A stretch of 64,000 bases of DNA, taken from Jannaschia faecimaris. Lineage in GTDB: Bacteria; Pseudomonadota; Alphaproteobacteria; Rhodobacterales; Rhodobacteraceae. This document shows positions 15,433 to 24,799 of this stretch, piece after piece (positions within the stretch are counted from its first letter, which is position 1; each line of letters begins with the position of its first letter). The notes under the pieces are model-generated. The model worked only from the letters and a program-made list of their open reading frames with translations. It ran no database searches and was not told the origin of the DNA. Both the position numbers and the translations under genes were made by a program. Location of the stretch: assembly GCF_900107415.1 (NCBI RefSeq), contig NZ_FNPX01000016.1, forward strand, positions 1 through 64,000, read 5' to 3'.

Positions 15433-18400
15433 ATGACCCCTCGCTTTTTCTCAACCAAGGACCGGCCCCCCTACCTGGGTCCCTATCCGGTCGAGAGGTT
15501 GGCGCGGTGCCACGACATGCCCGACCTGCAACTGGTGCCCGCGATGCGGCAGATGTCGTATCGACGGGCGGATGATCCGTTTTCCATCGTCAACGCCATG
15601 GGGGAGCATCAGGCCATGCTGGATGCGATCCGGGACGGGCTGGTCAACGGAGTGCGGTCCGATATTCCGGCAGACCCGGTGGAGCGTTCCAAGCATCTGA
15701 AAGGGTTCGGCTATTTCTGTGACGCGGCTGTGATTGGTGTGGGGCCGGTGCCCGAAGCCGCCCTGCTGCCCGTGCCATTTGTGAACCCGGACGTGGCGCG
15801 GTTGGTCGAGGATCTGAAGACCCGGCAGACCAAGACGCTCGCTTCCGGTATCGACACGATCATGGCGGATCTGCGAGATTCTGCGGACGCCCCGCCATCG
15901 CCGGTTGGCGGGCACACCCATGCGATCGTCCTGATGTACGAAAACCCCCGCGACCCGGAGTCCGGAGAGGCGGGGTGCGGCTGGATTGCGGACGCACAGG
16001 CGCACCGCGCCGGACTTCTTGCGGCCGAGACCGCGGCGGTCCTGTCCAACTACATCCGCCTGTTGGGGTTCGATGCCAAAGGGCATACCGTGTCCGCATC
16101 CGACGTGGATCTGGGGCGCTTGGCCGTGGCAGCGGGCGTGGCCACGGTCGAGGACGGGGTGCTTACGCATCCCTATGTCGGGCAACGGTTCGGACTGGCG
16201 GCGGTCACTACGACGCTTGACCTGGCGCGCGATCTGCCGCTGGCGCACAAGCAGCCGCCCGGCGCGTTCGGCTTGTCGTGGAAGTTGGGGCGCGGGACGG
16301 TGAAGTCGGCAGGCAACGCGGTGCCGTTCAAGGGGCGGCGCTTCGTGGACGGGGCGCATCCCTTCGAGACGCTGAAACGGGTCGACAAGCCCACCACTTA
16401 CATCGACGAACCCCGCGTGCCCCGGGTGCCCAAGCGTGCCGACCTGTTCGCGCGGGTGCAATTCGGCGACATGGGCAAACCGGTGCAGGATCAGGCGCGG
16501 GGCGGACATTACGTTCGCAAGGCGGCCCCCTCGATGGCCCAGCGGCGTGCTCTGGGGGCATTCGTCCTGTTGCAGGACGGGGAGACGGCGGCGAAAACGA
16601 CAGTATTAGAGCCTGAAAACGCGGCGGAGCTGGTCAAGGCGACAGCCTACTGGCTTGGCGTAGATGCCGTTGGAATCAGCCGCTGCCCGGACTGGACCTG
16701 GTACAGCCATGACGCGCGCGGCGATCCGATCGACCCGCCGCATGACCAGGCGATCAGCATGATCGTGGACCAAGGCTACGATACGATGGAGGGCGCATCC
16801 GGTGACGACTGGATCAGCGTGGCGCAGTCGATGCGGGCCTATTTGCGGTTTTCCCTGCTGGGCGGGGTGATTGCGGCGCAGATCCGGCGCTTGGGATATT
16901 CCGCCAAGGCGCATTCGGTGATGGACGGGGAGGTGTTGCAGCCGCCGCTCCTCCTGCTGTCAGGTTTGGGCGAGGTCAGCCGGATTGGTGAAGTGATCCT
17001 GAACCCGTTTCTTGGCCCCCGTCTGAAATCCGGCGTCGTGACGACCGATCTGCCGATGGCGCACGACAGGCCGATCGATTTCGGACTGCAGAGTTTTTGC
17101 GAAAGCTGCAACAAATGCGCGCGGGAATGTCCGTCGGGGGCGATCACCGCCGGGCCAAAGCTGATGTTCAACGGCTACGAGATCTGGAAATCCGACAGCC
17201 AGAAATGCGCCACCTACCGCATCGGGACAGAGGGCGGCGCAATGTGTGGACGGTGCATGAAAACCTGTCCCTGGAACCTTGAGGGGCTGTTTGCCGAAGC
17301 CCCGTTCCGCTGGGCCGCGATGAACGTACCACGGGCCGCGCCGCTTCTGGCGAAGCTGGATGACGCGGTCGGCAATGGCGGATTGAACCCGGTCAAGAAG
17401 TGGTGGTGGGACCTGGAGATCGAGGAAGACGGAGCCTACCGGCCGACGCGCAAGCCGGTGAATGCGCGCGATTTGCAGCGCGATCTGGATCTCCGCTATG
17501 CGGATCAGACGTTGGCCGTATATCCCGCGCCACTTGCCCCGCATCCCTATCCGTACCCCGCCCCGATGGACCGGGAGGCAGGGATCGAAGCATATCAGGC
17601 GATGATCACTGCTGATGAGTATCGGGCGCGGTTAGAGCGCGGAGAGGTGCCTACCGACCACGTCTATACAGCTGCGGGCGGATCCCCGGTCATACAGCTG
17701 CGCGTTGATCGGGCGGAGACGGTGGCCGAGGGGGTCATGGCTTTCGATCTTGTGTCGCCAGAAGGCGCAGACCTGCCGGCGTGGCAAGCAGGCGCGCATC
17801 TGGACGTGGTCGTGGCCCCCGAGTTCCTGCGCCAGTATTCGATGTGGGGTGATCCGGCGGACCGGTCGCGGTACCGGATCGGCGTTCTGCGCGAAGCTGG
17901 CGGGCGGGGTGGCTCGGCCCTGATGCACCGTATTTTCACGCCTGGGCGGACGGTCTTCGTGTCCAGGCCGATCAACCATTTCCCGGTCCACCCGGCCCCG
18001 CATTCGGTGCTGATGGGCGGGGGCATCGGGATCACGCCGATGATCGCGATGGCGCATGAATTGCACCGGGCGGGGTCATCTTTCGCGCTGCATTATTCAG
18101 GCCGGTCGCGGGCGACTATGGGGTTTCTGCCGGAGCTGCGCGCAGCGCGATGGGCCGACCATGTGCAGGTTCATATCACCGACGAAGAGACACGGGCCGA
18201 TATGGCCACCGTGATGGCGGATCTGCCCGCAGGAACGCATGTCTATGTCTGTGGGGCGGAGCGCTACATGGCTGCCGTCATGGCGGCTGCAGCGGCCGCC
18301 GGAGTGCCCGAAGAGGCGCGGCATCTGGAGTATTTCAACGTCCCCGACTTGCCCCCCTACGAAAACCACCCCTTCATTCTGCGACTGATCCGGTCAGGAC

Positions 18401-18633
18401 GCGAAATTGCCGTGCCAGCCGACCAGACAGCGACCGACGTGCTGGCCCAAAAGGGCGTGCACGTGGACGTCAAATGTAGCGATGGAATTTGCGGCGTGTG
18501 CAAATGTGGGCTGATTTCCGGGACGGTAGAGCACCGGGATTTTGTTTTGTCCAAGGCGCAACGGGAAAGTGCGATCATCCTTTGTCAGAGCCGCGCTGCG
18601 CAACCGGGCGGCATCGTCGAGATCGATTTGTAG
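15433..18633 (+). CDS. self-sufficient reductive dehalogenase fused to a flavin/2Fe-2S reductase
   Basis: A 1066-residue fusion. The dehalogenase part (to about 620) ends in two 4Fe-4S motifs: C556-C559-C562-C566 and C592-C605-C608-C612, the arrangement of RdhA enzymes, with the B12-binding region before it. A phthalate-dioxygenase-reductase-type module follows: FMN motif RQYS (800-803), nucleotide motif GGGIGITP (about 861-868), and a C-terminal plant-type 2Fe-2S site with C1015, C1020, C1023 and C1051. This is the BhbA type of cytosolic, catabolic reductive dehalogenase, which takes electrons from NAD(P)H and needs no membrane anchor; accordingly there is no Tat signal and no rdhB. ATG 15433 has AGGAG upstream. 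Likely substrates are halogenated phenols; the true one is unknown. Confidence 0.9.
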   Translation: MTPRFFSTKDRPPYLGPYPVERLARCHDMPDLQLVPAMRQMSYRRADDPFSIVNAMGEHQAMLDAIRDGLVNGVRSDIPADPVERSKHLKGFGYFCDAAVIGVGPVPEAALLPVPFVNPDVARLVEDLKTRQTKTLASGIDTIMADLRDSADAPPSPVGGHTHAIVLMYENPRDPESGEAGCGWIADAQAHRAGLLAAETAAVLSNYIRLLGFDAKGHTVSASDVDLGRLAVAAGVATVEDGVLTHPYVGQRFGLAAVTTTLDLARDLPLAHKQPPGAFGLSWKLGRGTVKSAGNAVPFKGRRFVDGAHPFETLKRVDKPTTYIDEPRVPRVPKRADLFARVQFGDMGKPVQDQARGGHYVRKAAPSMAQRRALGAFVLLQDGETAAKTTVLEPENAAELVKATAYWLGVDAVGISRCPDWTWYSHDARGDPIDPPHDQAISMIVDQGYDTMEGASGDDWISVAQSMRAYLRFSLLGGVIAAQIRRLGYSAKAHSVMDGEVLQPPLLLLSGLGEVSRIGEVILNPFLGPRLKSGVVTTDLPMAHDRPIDFGLQSFCESCNKCARECPSGAITAGPKLMFNGYEIWKSDSQKCATYRIGTEGGAMCGRCMKTCPWNLEGLFAEAPFRWAAMNVPRAAPLLAKLDDAVGNGGLNPVKKWWWDLEIEEDGAYRPTRKPVNARDLQRDLDLRYADQTLAVYPAPLAPHPYPYPAPMDREAGIEAYQAMITADEYRARLERGEVPTDHVYTAAGGSPVIQLRVDRAETVAEGVMAFDLVSPEGADLPAWQAGAHLDVVVAPEFLRQYSMWGDPADRSRYRIGVLREAGGRGGSALMHRIFTPGRTVFVSRPINHFPVHPAPHSVLMGGGIGITPMIAMAHELHRAGSSFALHYSGRSRATMGFLPELRAARWADHVQVHITDEETRADMATVMADLPAGTHVYVCGAERYMAAVMAAAAAAGVPEEARHLEYFNVPDLPPYENHPFILRLIRSGREIAVPADQTATDVLAQKGVHVDVKCSDGICGVCKCGLISGTVEHRDFVLSKAQRESAIILCQSRAAQPGGIVEIDL

Positions 18634-18731
18634 GCTTCACGCGACCCCGAAATCCGGCTGAAGGGGGGGTCGGATTGACGCGGGGCGGATGACCACTAGG
18701 TCTTTGCGGGCAGCCAACACAGGAGATGACC

Positions 18732-19268
18732 ATGGCATCCGAAGACCGCGCAGGCGGCCGCCTGATGGACCGGCCCGAGTATTCGAAGAAGACCAAGCCG
18801 TTGACCCGACCGCCAGAAACCACGGTGACCGACGCCGTCGCGGCCATGTCCGACAAAAGTTATGGCTGCGTGATTGTGACCGATGGCGATGACAAGGTAC
18901 TCGGCGTCGTGACCGAGCGGGACATCATGAACAAGGTTGTGGGTCGTGGCATGGATGCGACCAAGACCAAGTTGTCCGAGATCATGACGTCCGACCCGCG
19001 TGTCGCACAGGAGACGGACAACATGCTGGACTGGCTGCGCATGATGTCGAACGAACGGTTCCGCCGTTTGCCGGTTGTGGATGCCGACGGCCGGATCAAA
19101 GCCGTTTTCACGCAGGGCGATTTCGTCAGCTACACCTGGCCGGACCTGATGGGGCAGATGAAGTCCATTTTGAAGGCCCAGACGATGGGCAATTTTCATT
19201 ACGTTCTGATCGGCGGTGCCATCGTGATCTATGCGCTGGCGATGATCGTCGTCTTGTCGGTGGTCTGA
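18732..19268 (+). CDS. CBS-domain protein with C-terminal membrane helix
   Basis: A 178-residue protein with two CBS motifs (TVTDAVAAMSDKSYGCVIV and later RFRRLPVVDADGRIKAVFT) forming one Bateman module, then a C-terminal hydrophobic helix (about 158-176, VLIGGAIVIYALAMIVVLSV) that would tether it to the membrane. CBS pairs bind adenine nucleotides or SAM. I chose ATG 18732 because AGGAG at 18721-18725 is well spaced for it but abuts the earlier ATG 18726. Its partner is unknown. Confidence 0.82.
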   Translation: MASEDRAGGRLMDRPEYSKKTKPLTRPPETTVTDAVAAMSDKSYGCVIVTDGDDKVLGVVTERDIMNKVVGRGMDATKTKLSEIMTSDPRVAQETDNMLDWLRMMSNERFRRLPVVDADGRIKAVFTQGDFVSYTWPDLMGQMKSILKAQTMGNFHYVLIGGAIVIYALAMIVVLSVV

Positions 19269-19338
19269 CGCCGGCACTTGCAAATCGGGTTCAGGCGGCT
19301 TCTAGGGGGGCCTGTTCTTTCTAGCCCGAGTTGACCCC

Positions 19339-20178
19339 ATGAAGCCCCTTTTGTTCCTTTTGATGACGGCGTTGCCCGCGAGCGCCCAAACTTTGTATTT
19401 CTCTGCCATCCCCGACGATGACGAGACCCGGTTGGTGGAAAGATTCAGCGCCGTCGCCGCGTATCTGGAGGGGGAACTGGGCGTGGATGTCGAATACATC
19501 CCGGTCAAAAGTTATGCCGCCGCCGTGACTGCCTTCCGTAATGACCAGATTCAGTTGGGGTGGTTCGGTGGACTATCGGGGGTGCAGGCGCGTCTTGCCG
19601 TGCCCGGATCGCGGGCTTTGGCCCAAGGCGCGGAGGACGAAACCTTCGTGAGCTACTTCATCGCCAATACCGACACCGGGTTGGAGCGGACGCAGACGTT
19701 CCCCAACCTGGCAGGGCGAAGCTTTACCTTTGGCGCGCAGACCTCCACCTCGGGACGGCTGATGCCGGAATACTGGCTGCGCGAAGAGACGGGGCAGGCC
19801 CCTGCGGAGTTGTTCTCGGACGTGGGGTATTCGGGCGACCACGGTCAAACCCTGCGGCTGGTGGCGTCCGGGGCCTACGAGGTCGGGGCGATGAACTTCT
19901 CGGTCTATGACAACGCGGTGGCCCAAGGCGCGCCGGAGGTGGAGCGTGCACGCATCATCTGGCAGACACCACCCTATCCCGACTACAACTGGACGATCCG
20001 CGGCGACGTGGATGCGCGCTTTGGTGAGGGCTTTGCCGACCGGGTGCAGGCGGTTCTGGTGGGCATGGACGATGCCGATCTGCTGGCGTCCTTTCCGCGC
20101 TCCGCCTTCATCCCGGCGGATAACGCCCTGTATCAGCCGATCGAAGACACGGCCCGCGACCTGGACATCATCGACTGA
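19339..20178 (+). CDS. phosphonate/phosphite-type ABC transporter substrate-binding protein
   Basis: A 279-residue PhnD-family periplasmic protein. A signal peptide spans residues 1-16, with cleavage after ASA. Family features include the AAVTAFRNDQIQLGWFGGLSG block and the TFGAQTSTSGRLMP loop, where Ser/Thr residues usually bind the phosphonate or phosphite. It is the first gene of a three-gene transporter; its TGA overlaps the ATPase ATG by one base. Ligand not known. Confidence 0.85.
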   Translation: MKPLLFLLMTALPASAQTLYFSAIPDDDETRLVERFSAVAAYLEGELGVDVEYIPVKSYAAAVTAFRNDQIQLGWFGGLSGVQARLAVPGSRALAQGAEDETFVSYFIANTDTGLERTQTFPNLAGRSFTFGAQTSTSGRLMPEYWLREETGQAPAELFSDVGYSGDHGQTLRLVASGAYEVGAMNFSVYDNAVAQGAPEVERARIIWQTPPYPDYNWTIRGDVDARFGEGFADRVQAVLVGMDDADLLASFPRSAFIPADNALYQPIEDTARDLDIID

Positions 20179-20828
20179 TGGACCTCGCGCTCCGCCAGCA
20201 GACGCTCGGTTGGGGTGAACGTGTTGTTCTGCCCGATGTCACGCTGGAGATCCGCAAAGGGGAGCGTGTCGCCCTGATGGGGCGCAGCGGGGTGGGCAAG
20301 TCGACCCTGCTGGGCGCGTTGCAGGCGCGGGCAGCGGGCCGTGCTGCCGTCGTCGCGCAGGATCACGGGCTGGTCGATGCCCTGAGCGTGTTTCACAACG
20401 TCTGGATGGGGCGGCTGGCTGATCATGGGACGTCGCGTAATCTGCGCACGTTGGTCTGGCCTAATGCGCAGGAGCGCGCTGCGGCCGAAGCGGCATTGGC
20501 GCGCGTCGGGATGGACGGGCTGCAAAGACGTATGGTCGCGTCGCTTTCGGGCGGCCAACGTCAACGGGTGGCGCTTGCCCGTGCAATCTTGCGCGGGGGG
20601 ATGGCGGTCTTTGCGGATGAGCCGGTATCGGCGCTTGACCCGGCGCAGGGCGATGCGTTGCTGCAGTCTCTGGCGGCCAAGTTCGAGACTTCGGTGATGG
20701 TATTGCACGACACTGGGCAGGCCTTGGGCTTTGCCACGCGGATCGTTGGGTTGAAAGCCGGGGGCATCGTACTGGACGCACCCGTCGCCGAAGTCGACGC
20801 GGCCCGCCTGATGGAGCTTTACGGGTGA
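20178..20828 (+). CDS. ABC transporter ATP-binding protein (PhnC-like)
   Basis: A 216-residue ABC ATPase. Walker A GRSGVGKST, the signature [15 protein letters not shown] and Walker B AVFADEPVSALDP are all intact. It is shorter than usual PhnC (about 250), with a compact C-terminus. It overlaps the genes on both sides (TGATG and GTGA), so the three proteins are made together. Confidence 0.88.
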   Translation: MDLALRQQTLGWGERVVLPDVTLEIRKGERVALMGRSGVGKSTLLGALQARAAGRAAVVAQDHGLVDALSVFHNVWMGRLADHGTSRNLRTLVWPNAQERAAAEAALARVGMDGLQRRMVASLSGGQRQRVALARAILRGGMAVFADEPVSALDPAQGDALLQSLAAKFETSVMVLHDTGQALGFATRIVGLKAGGIVLDAPVAEVDAARLMELYG

Positions 20829-22303
20829 CGCTGCGCTTGTGGCACGTCGCGACCGGATTCCTTCTACTGACCGTGATTGCGCTTGTCCTTGCCGACCTCG
20901 ACGGGATGCGACCGGACCCCTGGCTAACGTTGGCGGCGATGGGGCAGGGACTGCTTTCGCCTGACTTCTCGGACATCGGGGGTCTGGCGCGGGCGACCGG
21001 CCTGACACTGGCGTTCGGGTTTTGCGGCGTTGCCGTCGGCGCGACGCTTGGCCTGCTGCTTGCCCCGCTTTACCACCGTGCCCCGGTGCGCTGGCTCTGC
21101 GTTTCGGTGCGCGCCGTGCATGAGCTGTTCTGGGCGTTGCTGTTGTTGAACGTGACCGGATTGTCTCCGCTGACGGGGGTGCTGGCTATCGGACTCCCCT
21201 ATGCAGGCATCTTCGCCAAGGTTTTTGCGGAGTACATGGAGGAGGCACCCGACCCACTGCCGCCGGGGACGGGCGCGGCGGTGGCGGTCCTTTGGGCGCG
21301 GTTGCCGGGGTGCCTGCCACAGATGCGGACCTACACACTCTACCGGTTGGAGTGCGGGTTGCGGTCCTCGGCGGTGCTGGGCTTTGTCGGGCTGCCGACG
21401 TTGGGTTTCCAGTTGGAGACCTTCTTCCGACAGGCCGAATATGGCTCGGCGGCGGCCTGCCTGATGATTTTCCTCGGACTGATCCTTCCGATGCGCCGGT
21501 GGATGGTCTGGCGTTTGGCCCCACTTTACCTGGGCGCGTCGATCATGGCCCTGGCTTGGATCGCGCACCCGCCGATGGGAGACGGGGCCTTGATGCGGTT
21601 CCTGTGGGACGTACTGCCCGCCCCGCTGCGCTCGGGCACTGAATGGGGCGGCTGGTTGCATCGGGTCTTCGTTCAGCAGGCGCTGCCCGGTTCGGTCGCC
21701 ACGATGGTGACGGCACAACTGGCGTTGGCCGGTGCGGCGGTGCTGTCGCTGATCGCCTTTCCGATCATCGTGCCGCGCGTCACGGGGCGTGTCGGTGCGC
21801 TGGTGGGGCACGGGGTGCTGGTCGTGGTACGGTCCTTGCCGGAGTACATGATGGCATTCGTGTTTTTACAGGTGTTCGGACTGTCGCTCCTGCCGGCCGT
21901 GCTGGCGCTGGCATTGCATAACGGGGCGATCATCGCGCACCTAATGGGGTGGCAGGCGGCGGAGGTGCCGCTGCGCCCAGATGCGCCACACGGGCTGACC
22001 CTCGTGGGGTGGGAGTTGTTGCCGCGGATGTCGGGGAATTTCGTCGCGTTGTGTCTCTATCGTTGGGAAATCATCGTGCGGGAGAGCGCGATTGTCGGTC
22101 TGCTGGGGATAGGCACGCTGGGTTTCTACTTTCAGACGAATGTGCAGGAGTTGCGTCTGGACCGGGTGGTGGCCCTGCTGGCAGTGGCGATCGTGATCAC
22201 GCTTGTCATCGACGGGATGTCGCGTCGACTGCGCGCGGCAATGGGGTCATCCGGTGCCCTGCGGATCGAAGGGCGGCGGGGTCAGGTGGTGCGGACCACG
22301 TAG
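20825..22303 (+). CDS. ABC transporter permease, two PhnE-like halves fused
   Basis: A 492-residue integral membrane protein with two permease units. The first half has the loop LYRLECGLRSSAVLGFVGLP, the second LYRWEIIVRESAIVGLLGIG; each is the E-x-R-x-SA-x-x-G coupling motif that PhnE uses to contact the ATPase. Usual PhnE is about 270 residues and acts as a dimer, so this is a natural tandem fusion. The start is GTG 20825 overlapping the ATPase stop. Its last 22 bp overlap the 3' end of the convergent HAD gene. Confidence 0.87.
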   Translation: MTLRLWHVATGFLLLTVIALVLADLDGMRPDPWLTLAAMGQGLLSPDFSDIGGLARATGLTLAFGFCGVAVGATLGLLLAPLYHRAPVRWLCVSVRAVHELFWALLLLNVTGLSPLTGVLAIGLPYAGIFAKVFAEYMEEAPDPLPPGTGAAVAVLWARLPGCLPQMRTYTLYRLECGLRSSAVLGFVGLPTLGFQLETFFRQAEYGSAAACLMIFLGLILPMRRWMVWRLAPLYLGASIMALAWIAHPPMGDGALMRFLWDVLPAPLRSGTEWGGWLHRVFVQQALPGSVATMVTAQLALAGAAVLSLIAFPIIVPRVTGRVGALVGHGVLVVVRSLPEYMMAFVFLQVFGLSLLPAVLALALHNGAIIAHLMGWQAAEVPLRPDAPHGLTLVGWELLPRMSGNFVALCLYRWEIIVRESAIVGLLGIGTLGFYFQTNVQELRLDRVVALLAVAIVITLVIDGMSRRLRAAMGSSGALRIEGRRGQVVRTT

Positions 22304-23172
22304 TCTGGACGGATACCGGAAATAGCGATGGCGGCATCGATGTCGCGGTCGCGCATGATACCGTGCGATGTGATCAGCGCAGAGGCTACGCCCGCGACCT
22401 GTGCGCCCAGGATGTCGGTGTGCAGGCTGTCACCGACCATCACGGTGCGACCGGGGGCACCGATGCGCGCGAACGCCAAATCGTAGATGCCGCGGAAAGG
22501 TTTGCCGTGGAACTGTGGCTCGACCCCCGTGGCATCGGCAAGTCTGTGCGCCCAATAGCCGGGTTCGCGTGACGGGCTGTCTTCGCGGGGGGCGGCGATG
22601 TCGGGGTTTCCGACATGGACGGGGCGCGGATCGTTGCGCAGGCTGGCCTCCAGCATTGCCTGCCGCGCGTCTGTCCATTGCGCCGACCCGATAAGCAGGA
22701 ACCCCGTCGCCGCGTCGTAAGCGCTCGTGTCTTCGCGCAGAAGGGTTGGAGAGAGCGTCTCTAGCCCCGCGCCGGTCGTGGCCATGGCACCCCACACCGG
22801 GGAAGCGTCAGTCTCCAACGCGGCCAAGAGTGCCATACGACTTGTTATCACATCCTTGGGTGTGAAGCCGAAACCAAGCCGGTCGTATTTCTCCATCAGT
22901 GTATCATGCGGCAGTCCCGCCGCGTTTGATACGATGATCAGGCGCTTGCCCGCATCGCGCAGGGCGTGGACCCTGTCCCGTGCGCCGGGGATGGCAGTTT
23001 CACCAACGTTAAGGACGCCGAACGCATCCAGCAGGAAGGTATCGAAGTGATCCGCAAGGTCGGCCAGTGTATCGACGGGGGTACAGGCCCCGTGCCGTCC
23101 GGGGGGCGGCAGGCGCGTACGGACTGCGTGGTAGGCGTCGAAGATCTCACCGGTGGAAGGCCCGTCTTTCAA
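22282..23172 (-). CDS. HAD-superfamily class IIA hydrolase
   Basis: A 296-residue HAD phosphatase of the NagD-like class IIA group. Motif I is TFLLDAFGVLNVGETAIPGA; motif II includes IIVSNAAGLPH; the late motif reads VMVGDSLHTDILGAQVAG. I propose TTG 23172 as start: it overlaps the permease stop (TTGA) and is preceded by a G-rich stretch; the upstream ATG 23205 would extend into the permease. Placement as the last gene of a phosphonate-type transporter operon suggests that it removes phosphate from an imported or derived compound. Confidence 0.8.
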   Translation of the reverse strand: MKDGPSTGEIFDAYHAVRTRLPPPGRHGACTPVDTLADLADHFDTFLLDAFGVLNVGETAIPGARDRVHALRDAGKRLIIVSNAAGLPHDTLMEKYDRLGFGFTPKDVITSRMALLAALETDASPVWGAMATTGAGLETLSPTLLREDTSAYDAATGFLLIGSAQWTDARQAMLEASLRNDPRPVHVGNPDIAAPREDSPSREPGYWAHRLADATGVEPQFHGKPFRGIYDLAFARIGAPGRTVMVGDSLHTDILGAQVAGVASALITSHGIMRDRDIDAAIAISGIRPDYVVRTT

Positions 23173-23984
23173 ATGATTGCCCCCCGCACCTTGGCCGAAA
23201 CCCATTCGGAGATCACGACAGCCAGCAGGATCACCAACAGGATCAGCGAAACCTGGGGCCAAGCCAGCGTGTTGAGCGAGCCTTGAAGCTGCAACCCGAT
23301 GCCGCCCGCGCCCACGAGGCCCAGCACGGTGGATTCGCGGATGTTGATGTCCCACCGGAACACCGCGATACCCGCGAAGGCGGGGGCGATCTGCGGGACG
23401 ATCCCCCAGGCCATGACCTGCCAGCGGGAGGCTCCGGTTGCGGTGATCGCCTCGACCTGCGTTGCGTTGATCTCCTCGATTGCTTCGTACAGCAGTTTGG
23501 CGCAGAAGCCGATGGACCGGATGGAGATGGCCACGACGCCCGCAAAAACGCCTGGACCGATGATCGCAATCAGCAGCAGCGCCCAGATCAACGAGTTGAT
23601 TGACCGGGTCGCCACGATGATCAGCAGGGCGATGGGCCTAATGAAGTAGACCGAGGGCGTTGTGTTGCGGGCCGCCAGGAAGGCGACCGGCACTGCCATG
23701 AAGAGGGCCGCGATCGTGCCCAGCGTGGCGATGTTTATCGTATCCCAGATGGGCCACCAGAGGTTCGAGATATAGGACCAGCGCGGCGGAGTGGCCCGGC
23801 TCAGGATGTCGCTCGCGATGGCTGGCGCGTCCCAGACGAAAAACCACGTGGTGGCATCTGAAATGCGCGCCCAGCACCACAGGAAGATGGCGACGCCGAG
23901 GAGCCAGCCGAACCAGTGCAGCAGGGTCTGATTACGTGTGCGGTGCCGCCAGACGGGGCCGGATTCAGTGTCTAATATCGGCAT
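23169..23984 (-). CDS. phnE: phosphonate ABC transporter permease
   Basis: A 271-residue PhnE-family permease with about six membrane segments. The ATPase-coupling loop reads [20 protein letters not shown] near residue 217. It is paired with a second PhnE at 23984-24799; the two probably form a heterodimer. It shares 1 bp with the upstream permease gene and 4 bp with the downstream HAD gene. Confidence 0.9.
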   Translation of the reverse strand: MPILDTESGPVWRHRTRNQTLLHWFGWLLGVAIFLWCWARISDATTWFFVWDAPAIASDILSRATPPRWSYISNLWWPIWDTINIATLGTIAALFMAVPVAFLAARNTTPSVYFIRPIALLIIVATRSINSLIWALLLIAIIGPGVFAGVVAISIRSIGFCAKLLYEAIEEINATQVEAITATGASRWQVMAWGIVPQIAPAFAGIAVFRWDINIRESTVLGLVGAGGIGLQLQGSLNTLAWPQVSLILLVILLAVVISEWVSAKVRGAII

Positions 23985-24799
23985 TATTGCACCTTCGCGC
24001 GGACAATACCGCTGATGTATTCAAGAGCCATGACGACGACGATGATCAGCAGCAGGATCGCCGCCGCCGTATCGTATTCATAGCGGTCGAAGGCGGTGTT
24101 CAGCGTGGCACCGATGCCTCCCGCACCCACCAAACCCAGAATCGCGGATTCGCGGAAGTTGATGTCCACGCGGTAGATCGACAGCCCGATCAGGCGGGGC
24201 ATAACCTGCGGTTGCACCCCGTAGTTGATCCATTGCAGCCATTTCGACCCGGTGGCGCGGACGGCCTCCGATTGGCTGCGGTTCATGCTCTCGATGTCCT
24301 CGGCCAGCAGTTTCGACAAGAATCCGATGGTCGCGAAGGACAGGGTCAGGAAGCCCGCTAGCGGCCCGAAACCGAAAATCGCGACCAGAAGGATCGCGAC
24401 GATGATTTCCTGCAATGCGCGGCTGACGGCGATGATGCCGCGGCAGACCATGTACACGGGCAGGGGGGCGATGTTGCGCGCGGCCCCGAGTGCGATGGGG
24501 ATCGAGATGATGATGCCCACCACCGAAGACGCGACGGTTATCACGATGCTTTCCAGCATTCCGTCCCAGATGTCGGTAGCGCGGGACGTGAAGTCAGGCG
24601 ACATGAACGCCAAGACGAAGGCCCAGCCGCGATCAAGACCTTCGTAGACGCGCGACCAGTTCACCTCGACCGAGGCGATCGCCAGGATCAGGTAGATTAC
24701 GAACCCGATGCCGAGGGTCCAGCGCAGCCAGGGACGGCGGACCAAAGGCGGGCGCTTCCAGCGGGTGCCGACCAGGTCGTGCAACAGTGCGTGGGTCAC
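23984..24799 (-). CDS. phnE: phosphonate ABC transporter permease
   Basis: A 271-residue PhnE-family permease with the coupling loop [20 protein letters not shown]. It is clearly a paralogue of its neighbour at 23169, with a longer N-terminal cytoplasmic lead ([19 protein letters not shown]). It overlaps the ATPase gene by 4 bp (ATGA). Confidence 0.9.
   Translation of the reverse strand: MTHALLHDLVGTRWKRPPLVRRPWLRWTLGIGFVIYLILAIASVEVNWSRVYEGLDRGWAFVLAFMSPDFTSRATDIWDGMLESIVITVASSVVGIIISIPIALGAARNIAPLPVYMVCRGIIAVSRALQEIIVAILLVAIFGFGPLAGFLTLSFATIGFLSKLLAEDIESMNRSQSEAVRATGSKWLQWINYGVQPQVMPRLIGLSIYRVDINFRESAILGLVGAGGIGATLNTAFDRYEYDTAAAILLLIIVVVMALEYISGIVRAKVQ

Noticed and set aside
14857-16618. 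The 13-mer TTAGAGCCTGAAA occurs at 14857-14869 and 16606-16618
   Set aside because: Both lie inside coding regions and encode Leu-Glu-Pro-Glu in the same frame; no palindrome or spacing pattern, so likely coincidence.
23173-23205. ATG 23205 as start of the HAD hydrolase
   Set aside because: It would overlap the permease by about 37 bp and add residues that read as permease antiphase sequence; TTG 23172 gives a family-like length and coupled overlap.
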